Shown piece by piece: positions 60,591 to 64,000 of a DNA stretch of 64,000 nucleotides (position 1 is its first letter; the number at the start of each line of letters is the position of its first letter). The stretch lies in NCBI GenBank assembly GCA_949358305.1, contig OX442314.1, positions 51,344,581-51,408,580 of the forward strand, given 5' to 3'. The position numbers and the translations under genes are program-made. The notes beneath the pieces are model-generated. The model was not told the DNA's origin and searched no databases. It saw only the letters and a list, made by a program, of their open reading frames with translations. Origin of the DNA: Strigamia acuminata (taxonomy: Eukaryota > Arthropoda > Chilopoda > Geophilomorpha > Linotaeniidae).

Positions 60591-61640
60591 TGTAAATGCC
60601 ACAATCATGAGGAATGTGGGCTTACGATACAAACTCGTAAATGCCACATTCATGTCGAGAATGCGGGCTTACAATACAATGCACAGGAATTATAAAAACA
60701 AAGAAAGATTAAAAAAAATAAGAATAAAATGAAGTAAAGAAATTTGCGAATGACCAGAGCTCTCTTCTGGTTCCACTGAGACTGTCAAGTCATCAGTTTA
60801 TCCAGGGGTGACCACGTGGAGGTAGAGAGTTGGATTTTACACCCCCTACAGTAAGAAAACAAACTCCAACAACTCAGCATGAGAATTTGTATCGAATTTT
60901 AGCCAACAACAGCCAGATCGGAAAATCAAAATGGGCGACATCAACTAGAATAATTTAAAATGAGTAAATTTTAAGAAAAATGAAAACAATTCCGAAAGTA
61001 TTTCTAATCAGTAATCACAACGTAAATAATGGACTACAAAATTGTTTCAATAAACTCCTGTAATAAGGCAAATTTGAGTTAGAACATAATTTACCAGAAT
61101 TTGAAATTTCCTCTCGGTTTAAACACAAAACACAGCTCCAGGAAAGCAAGAGCATAGGTAATACAAATACACGAGCTGAAATTGAAGATGAGTAAAACGA
61201 ATTAATGCAATTTCATGAGGAAAAATCGATTTGCAATACAGCGAAATCCAAAATGCCGGCGTGCTTCCAACGTGCAATAACAATTGTAAACCCCGGATAA
61301 CAATACGGGGTTTACATTCGATAAACCACGGATGTTAAGTAATCTTCAATGGAATAAATCGTTTTGATTTATTCGTTTCGATTTTCGACCGATATTATTG
61401 TCATTGATGCAGAAACTAAAATTAAAATCCATTTCAGACTTTCTAAACATAATCAAATCTATCGAGAATACGACCATTCAAATCCAACTCACGGATATGC
61501 CTCCAACGTGAAGTGCCGTCGCGACCGTCAAATTACACGGGGTTTACATTCCGTAAAACACAGGCACGTGAAATGATAGAATCAATCTTCGAACTAAATA
61601 ATATTTTGGGTTTAGCTACTAGGTGGCACGAGTTACTTTT
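60591..61640 (+). repeat. Family C, copy 2
   Basis: Parallels 20390-21330 block by block: GTAAATGCCAC tandem, CCAGAGCTCTCTTCTGGTTC, the GTAAACCCCG/CGGGGTTTAC hairpin and ACGGGGTTTACATTCCGTAA. Confidence 0.7.
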
Positions 61641-61970
61641 ATTTTCAATGATGCGAAAAGGTTTGTCCAATAATTGTCTTTTTAGTTGTATAAAAAAAGT
61701 GTTTCCAATTTTTTTACTGGAAAATTTTCCAATACGATAGTTCTTTACTTTCGTTGTAATTTTTTTTTTAATTCGAATTTAACAATGAGTTCATATGTTC
61801 ACTTGATGTACCACGGTCATATATTTTTTAAAAAAATTTCATAAAAAAATGTATAGACTTTTAATATTGATAAAATGCAAAAAATTAAAATAAAATTTAT
61901 GAAAGAATTTAGATGAATACGAATGGATTTATTATAAACGTCGAAACTCGAAACGACTAAAATCCGAGGG
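61641..61970. other. AT-rich, no gene
   Basis: Nothing recognised. Confidence 0.4.
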
Positions 61971-62105
61971 GGGCGACATTCGACCGAATCTCTGACAATG
62001 GCTTCCGAATCCCGCCCGAATCTTTCCGAATCCCACCCGAATCTTTCCGAATCCCACCCGAATCTTTCCGAATCCCACCGAATCTTCGAATCTCGAATCT
62101 TTAAG
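61971..62105. repeat. GAATCTTTCCGAATCCCACC array 1
   Basis: 20-bp units composed of GAATCTTTCC and GAATCCCACC. Confidence 0.9.
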
Positions 62106-62450
62106 TTGTATACAAATCGAGAAAAATAAAAACAAAATTTATGATTAAAAAATGTAATAATATTTTTACAAGAAACTTCCTTGAAATTGTCCTTGAAATT
62201 GTCCGTAAAATCATCATCGGAAGAAATTATACCTGCGCACCTCGCTGCGCGGTATCTGCGCATGCGCATTTACGATTTAGCGCGAACTTCAAATTAATCC
62301 CGGAATCGAGCCCGGAATTCATCATTGTTCGCAATTGTGATTGCATTTGATTGCGTGCTATTTTACCTCGTATTTTACCACATTTCACTAAGAGTTAAAA
62401 TTAAAATTAAAAAACATTCCCACTTCACTAAATTTATTTGAAAAAAATCA
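62106..62450. other. Spacer between the two arrays
   Basis: AT-rich with a GC pocket at 62230-62270; no gene. Confidence 0.4.
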
Positions 62451-62695
62451 TATGAATCTTTCTGAATCCCATCCGAATCCCGCCGAATCCCACCGAATCC
62501 CGCCGAATCCCACCGAATCCCATCCGAATCTCCCCGAATCTCATTCGAATCCCCCCCGAATCCCCCGAATCTATCCGAATCCCCCCGAATCCCAGCCGAA
62601 TCCCCCGAATCTTTCCGAATCTTTCCGAATCTTTCCGAATCTTTCCGAATCCCATCCGAATCTTTCGAATTCCAAAGAAGATTCGAATCTCTGAC
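62451..62695. repeat. GAATCCC/GAATCTTTCC array 2
   Basis: About 22 short units of CCGAATC-type repeat. The long open frames on both strands are by-products of the repeat. Confidence 0.9.
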
Positions 62696-62749
62696 AAGCA
62701 GATTCTGATTGTCGCACCCCTCGCTAAAATCCAAAAAGTTCATTAATTC

Positions 62750-63705
62750 TGAAGATTGGTTCTATCTTTACACGAAACTCGTGTTTTTTCAAATGTAAAC
62801 CCCGTAGACGTAACTCTACGTTGCAGGTTGGAGGCACACTGGTTTGTTTGATCAGATTGGTATTTCCGATGGCCTTTTTCTCATTGATCTGTTTCAGCTT
62901 TCTACTATTTCAGTTCGAGTATTTGTGTTACCGATGCTCAAAGCTGGGTTTTGGTCAAAAACTGGAAAAATGTCACAAGTTGCGGTAAATTATATCGTTT
63001 CTCGATGGAAGGCAGAGACGGCAGACATCTTGGATCTGGTTGTATTTCCGATGCTTTTTTAATTTGTTTCATTTATCCTCAATTTCAATTCCAGCATTTT
63101 TTATTACCGACGTTCTTGCTTTCTCGGAATTGCATTTTCGTTAAAAACGAGAGAAATTCCAATGTACTTTTAACTTTGGGTCTACCGAATTGAAAGTTGT
63201 CCAAACGTTTCTCACTGCATTTATCAAACACTTCTGGAGTCCAATAATCTCAGCATTAACATAGTTAAATGAAAAAATTTTCGGGAATATTTTCATTTTT
63301 TAAATCTAATGTTGCTTATCTTAAATTGTTCCAATTGATGACTCGCATTTCGATTTAATGATGTGGTCTTTGTTAAATGTGACCAAACAAGTTTAGTGTT
63401 TTTTTCGGGGGTGTAAAATCCAACTCTCTACCTCCACGGGGTCACCCCTGGATAAACTGATGACTCAATTAGTCTGACAGTGAAACCAGAAGAGAGCTCT
63501 GGTCAATCTCTAATTCCTCTAATATCTATTTCTTAACATTATTTCCTGGGTTTTGAATCGAGTCCTGTACGACTGCATTCCTACATTTACGCAGCATTTA
63601 CATGAGTGTATTGTAAGCCCACATTGCCAAATGATAGTCGCATTAGCAACATCAGGAAATATCCAATTATCGAAGGAATTTTTTATTTTAGAAAGACTTT
63701 CAGTC
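62750..63705 (-). repeat. Family C, inverted copy 3
   Basis: GGTCACCCCTGGATAAACTG and AGAAGAGAGCTCTGGTC are the complement of blocks at 60754-60810; TTGTGTTACCGATGCTC matches the complement of 20850. With copy 2 it forms a large inverted pair around the GAATC arrays. Confidence 0.7.
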
Positions 63706-63869
63706 CACATTTCCTTTTCTCTTATTACTCTTTGGTAGCTTCATCCGAATCGTTCCTGCCCGTTAGATTGGTGTGCATATTATTCCAATATTGCTTACTT
63801 AGTAATCCTAGGTCGTATTACGGTAAATCAAAGTTGGTGGTTTCCTAGGAAAGTCGTGTAAGCATGCAG

Positions 63870-64000
63870 TGTACTTCTGCTGGTATTGGTACAAACCATA
63901 TTTTCTGATGAAGCTTTGGAACAGCTTCCGAATTCCTCAACCGATCGGAGGATCCTTGACGATTTGGAAACATTAATAGTTGCACCAAAGTGGATGGGAA
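63870..64000 (+). other. Open frame reaching the window edge
   Basis: After AGCATGCAG a frame reads IFSDEALEQLPNSSTDRRIL and DDLETLIVAPKWMG with no stop to the end. It could be an exon of a gene that continues outside. Unassigned. Confidence 0.25.

Noticed and set aside
61817-62269. 150-codon minus-strand ORF with FGxDSER repeats
   Set aside because: The repetitive part is the first GAATC array; flanking residues are low complexity.
62375-62743. Gly/Arg/Asp-rich ORFs on both strands
   Set aside because: They arise from the CCGAATC tandem array; the repeat alone explains the open frames.

Overview
This is a repeat-dominated, AT-rich window from an animal nuclear genome. Splice sites are GT-AG and the introns I can delimit are short (about 47 to 60 nt). 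Recognisable animal genes or gene pieces (FCP1/CTDP1, THOC5, MAD2, PLRG1, a TAF1-type bromodomain, an aquaporin, an RBR ubiquitin-ligase RING2) sit among BEL/Pao, Ty3/Gypsy (mag-like), Copia, non-LTR, hAT, Tc1/IS630, Merlin-like, Mutator-like and piggyBac-like elements. That mixture suits an invertebrate, most likely an ecdysozoan; I cannot name the species.

Layout. 0-2.3 kb: non-LTR debris and one copy of a zinc-ribbon repeat family (family Z). 2.65-4.2 kb: element with long inverted repeats. 4.5 kb: small ORF. 4.8-6.0 kb: family F copy with a TTAA-inserted MITE, then a hAT tail. 6.36-10.05 kb: family E copy carrying two nested DNA transposons. 10.5-13.4 kb: D, F and an internally deleted non-LTR element. 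13.9-16.2 kb: RBR exon and an interleaved zinc-finger/aquaporin locus. 17.5-19.1 kb: broken Copia. 20-21.8 kb: family C and the last exon of PLRG1. 24.0-25.6 kb: FCP1, the best-preserved host gene. 26-29.8 kb: Gypsy RT fragment, dead Merlin transposase, gag-like ORF with a structured leader. 30-33 kb: Tc1, RNase H, hAT, F. 33.5-34.0 kb: array of five covarying hairpins. 34.3-40.4 kb: family E copy split by an intact Gypsy element with identical LTRs. 41.6-47.6 kb: host gene pieces (ESCRT-III-like, THOC5, MAD2, RGG, bromodomain) and an IS630-like pseudogene. 48.5-50.1 kb: best family Z copy. 51.8-57.5 kb: BEL/Pao element with an open 1780-codon frame. 58.3-59.9 kb: D element split by a 1062-bp TIR element that contains a putative two-exon gene for a small membrane protein. 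60.4-63.7 kb: two opposed family C copies around GATTCGG arrays.

How it fits together. Most of the window is layered transposition. Several insertions can be proved by eye because a second, uninterrupted copy of the target repeat lies elsewhere in the window. Apart from FCP1, host genes appear only as single exons or truncated pieces. The two observations I would follow first are the hairpin array at 33.82-34.03 kb and the gene-bearing TIR element at 58.73-59.79 kb.
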